From Nymphaea colorata (taxonomy: Eukaryota > Streptophyta > Magnoliopsida > Nymphaeales > Nymphaeaceae): a stretch of 64,000 bases of DNA. Position 1 is the stretch's first letter. Every line of letters begins with the position of its first letter. The stretch lies in assembly GCF_008831285.2 (NCBI RefSeq), contig NC_045139.1, positions 29,615,206 through 29,679,205 on the forward strand, written 5' to 3'. Positions 61,750-64,000 of the stretch are shown piece by piece. The notes below the pieces were generated by a model. It saw only the letters and a program-made list of their open reading frames with translations. It was not told the DNA's origin and made no database searches. The translations under genes and the position numbers were made by a program.

Positions 61750-64000
61750 GGCTCCGTTTGGGAGGGGCGACCGAGATCGTGACTTTTCTCTCCTTTTCTC
61801 TTTTTTGCGGGACGGAAAAGTCCTGGTATTTGATTGAGGACCAGATTTGGATTCGAATATATTAAAAAGTACAAAATCGTACGATATTGGATCCGGATGC
61901 TCGTAAAAACCCGATAATTATTCAATGGACCGGATGAGATTGAGAACAAATGTGTATGCCATCTGCAGCCATACTTAAGAGACCATCGTGGAGAAATTTA
62001 ACGGCCTCAATTCACGACCAAATCCAACAAGCAGACTCGGGTGCCTTTTGGATTTCCATAGGACAAGGGCTAAATTGTCATCGTATTGGATTATCATATC
62101 GTCATCAAGATGCTTAGTGTCTTTAATATATCCAGTCGGATTGATGGGTTTGATCACCAGTTTGATTCTTATGAACGTGACTGTGGACATTTCCAAACCG
62201 TGGGTATGTATCGATCGAGTTTAACGATAGATACTTAATACTCGGAAGATCCAAACTCTGCCTATTCTTAATTCCAACTTCTTTGCAAAGTTGTGCATTT
62301 CAAACTTTCCTGAGCACTGGATATCAAGAAATGCAATCAAATACTTAAGAATGTCATTATATCTAATTTGAATATAATATTCAACCAAATCATTGTGAAA
62401 AAAAAAGGTATTGGAAAAACTTTAACATTCTTAACAAACTAGATCAGATTCAGATTTAAGAAATGACAACTTATTACATTCAAACATACATAAATATATG
62501 ATAAAGATTGAATTTAGTTTAAAATAATATCCTATGCTCATAAGATTCCATTCAAATCATCGTTCATATTTGAATCCAAACAAGTGAATATGCCAAAAAA
62601 CATGGACATGGTTAAGGATAGAACGGACTTTGATTCAATTCGTTGACGTCCCTGCAAGCGTACCTAATGGCACCACTGCATCTAATTTCTCCAACATGTG
62701 TTTCTTTGCTCCTAAACCACATCACGAAGGAACTTCGCTGCCGTGGAATCCCACGTGCGACATGCCACCTCCGAATTCATCCTGGAAGTTGTGTTTGGGA
62801 CTGGAAAGTTTTGGACGGAATGCATCGGATGCCCTCGGAGACTTTCCGTCTCCGCCGTCCGACAGAGGTTTCAAATACTTGTGATTGAGTGTCGCGGATA
62901 CTCGGTCATGTTTAGGCACTCAGTCATACGTCGACCTTTTATCCATTTTGTTTCAGTCGCGTCTCGAGGATCGCGACAAAATTTTTTGAAGTTGACCGTC
63001 GCCCCGTCGAAAATCTTAGACGGAGTATCGCGGACACCCCGTCTCTCGGCCTTCCCTCCCGCGAGACCTGACCTCCTCGGCAGCCCCTGCACATAAAATC
63101 AGTGGCCCAGCCTCCTTCGCCTGCCAGTCGCTCGCCTGCTGTCCGTTCTCTGGTCTCTCTCTTCTTTTCTATGTGCAAGATTGTTATGCATTTTTCCTCA
63201 ATCGGAAAACGAGTGTGGTTCCTTGGAGTTTGCAGCTTTCACTTTATTTTCAGGAATCATTATGTTGAATCATGACAGTTTAGGGCATTATTTATCGTTA
63301 TTTTTAAGGCTTTCTCATTGCAAGGCCTCGTTTCTGTTACTTTTGAATTAAAGGCTTATCTGTTTTACAATTGGCCAGTGAATGCTGTTTTCTTAAGGCA
63401 TTGGAAAGTTTTTTTAGGTTTGTTCCGAATTTAAGGGTTCTCATCGCGATGCCAATGCTATAATGGTGAACAAAAAAGAAACATCGTTCCATTTTGGTAG
63501 CTTGATGCGAATGCTCTATCTTTTTGCTTTAAAAACTGGTTTTCACTTGCTTACATGTTGGTTCTCGCTAAGCTAGCTTAGAGGAGTTTTTTTGGGGTTT
63601 TGAAGTGCCTGTTGGCCAGAACCTGCTCTTTACAGGTCGTGTAAGACCAAAAGCTAAAATCTGGCCCGTCTCCTCTCATTTGGTTTACTACTTTAGGTAT
63701 TGATAGTCCTTGCTCTCAGAATTCAATATTATCTTGGCAACTTGATCAGATCAGTATATTATCTCAAGGTGGGTTGGTGTTTCTGTTAGAATTTAGTACT
63801 CTAATTGACTGATGAGTTTGGGTAAAAGTCAATTTTAGGGTCTCATTTTTTTGTCTTAATGTTTCACACTGGATACAAAAGGCGGTGCTAACTGCTAAGT
63901 TCAGAAAGGTTTTCATTGATGTGCACTGTATGTATATTTAATGATAAATATATGAACTGCTAGATCATTATGAGGTAATTCATCATGGCCGTCTTCTAGC
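61750..64000. other. Terminal region, no supported gene
   Basis: No conserved protein was recognised on either strand. The stretch 62640-63110 is GC-rich with partial internal repeats (GGACGGAATGCATCGGATGCC and GACGGAGTATCGCGGACACC are similar words) and overlapping frames without domains. A pyrimidine-rich segment at 63100-63170 followed by AT-rich, intron-like sequence could be the leader of a plus-strand gene lying beyond the window. Confidence 0.35.

Noticed and set aside
62743-63096. 117-codon frame and overlapping frames on both strands
   Set aside because: All frames are similarly open because of GC richness; no domains, and internal repeats explain the composition.

Overview
This is a nuclear segment of a flowering-plant genome. 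Every recognisable gene is plant-like: a plastid pyruvate dehydrogenase E2, a chloroplast-type PPR protein, plant-type actin capping protein beta, DEAD-box helicase RH16 and cytosolic ribosomal protein S9. The genes are split by long AT-rich introns, and the spaces between them hold MITEs, tandem repeats and decayed transposon pieces. Coding exons are not strongly GC-rich, which argues against a grass. I cannot place the species further.

Layout. 1-5.6 kb: gene-free and repeat-rich, with a promoter-like GC-rich patch near 3.2 kb and tandem arrays near 5.2-5.4 kb. 5.66-8.7 kb (+): a CCCH zinc-finger locus keeping only the first finger of the usual pair. 9.8-18.5 kb (-): capping protein beta, 8 exons, 261 aa. 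18.6-25.6 kb: intergenic, with a 417-bp hAT-type MITE, a LINE RNase H relic and a 403-bp Tourist-type MITE. 25.6-29.8 kb (-): plastid PDC E2, 6 exons, 493 aa. 32.7-38.5 kb (+): EMB2654-type PPR protein, 10 exons, 845 aa. 42.6-42.9 kb: a broken carboxylesterase fragment. 43.1-53.4 kb (+): DEAD-box helicase RH16, 15 exons, 613 aa. 55.1-57.25 kb: a head-to-head inverted duplication of a small uncharacterised gene, promoter and UTRs included. 57.2-58.65 kb: tandem repeats. 59.7-61.7 kb (-): ribosomal protein S9, 3 exons, 197 aa. 61.8-64 kb: no gene seen.

Functionally this is an ordinary set of conserved housekeeping genes, not a pathway cluster. The plastid E2 and the plastid PPR gene are divergently arranged, but about 3 kb separates them. 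RH16 (60S subunit maturation) and S9 (40S subunit) both belong to ribosome production but are not adjacent.

I did not find a clearly new biological system. The observations most worth follow-up are the inverted duplicate pair with mirrored G-box promoters (55.1-57.25 kb), three GC-AG introns in three different genes, the one-finger CCCH locus and the carboxylesterase fossil beside RH16. Exon boundaries were deduced by eye from splice consensus, reading-frame continuity and remembered family sequence; no alignment or RNA data were available.
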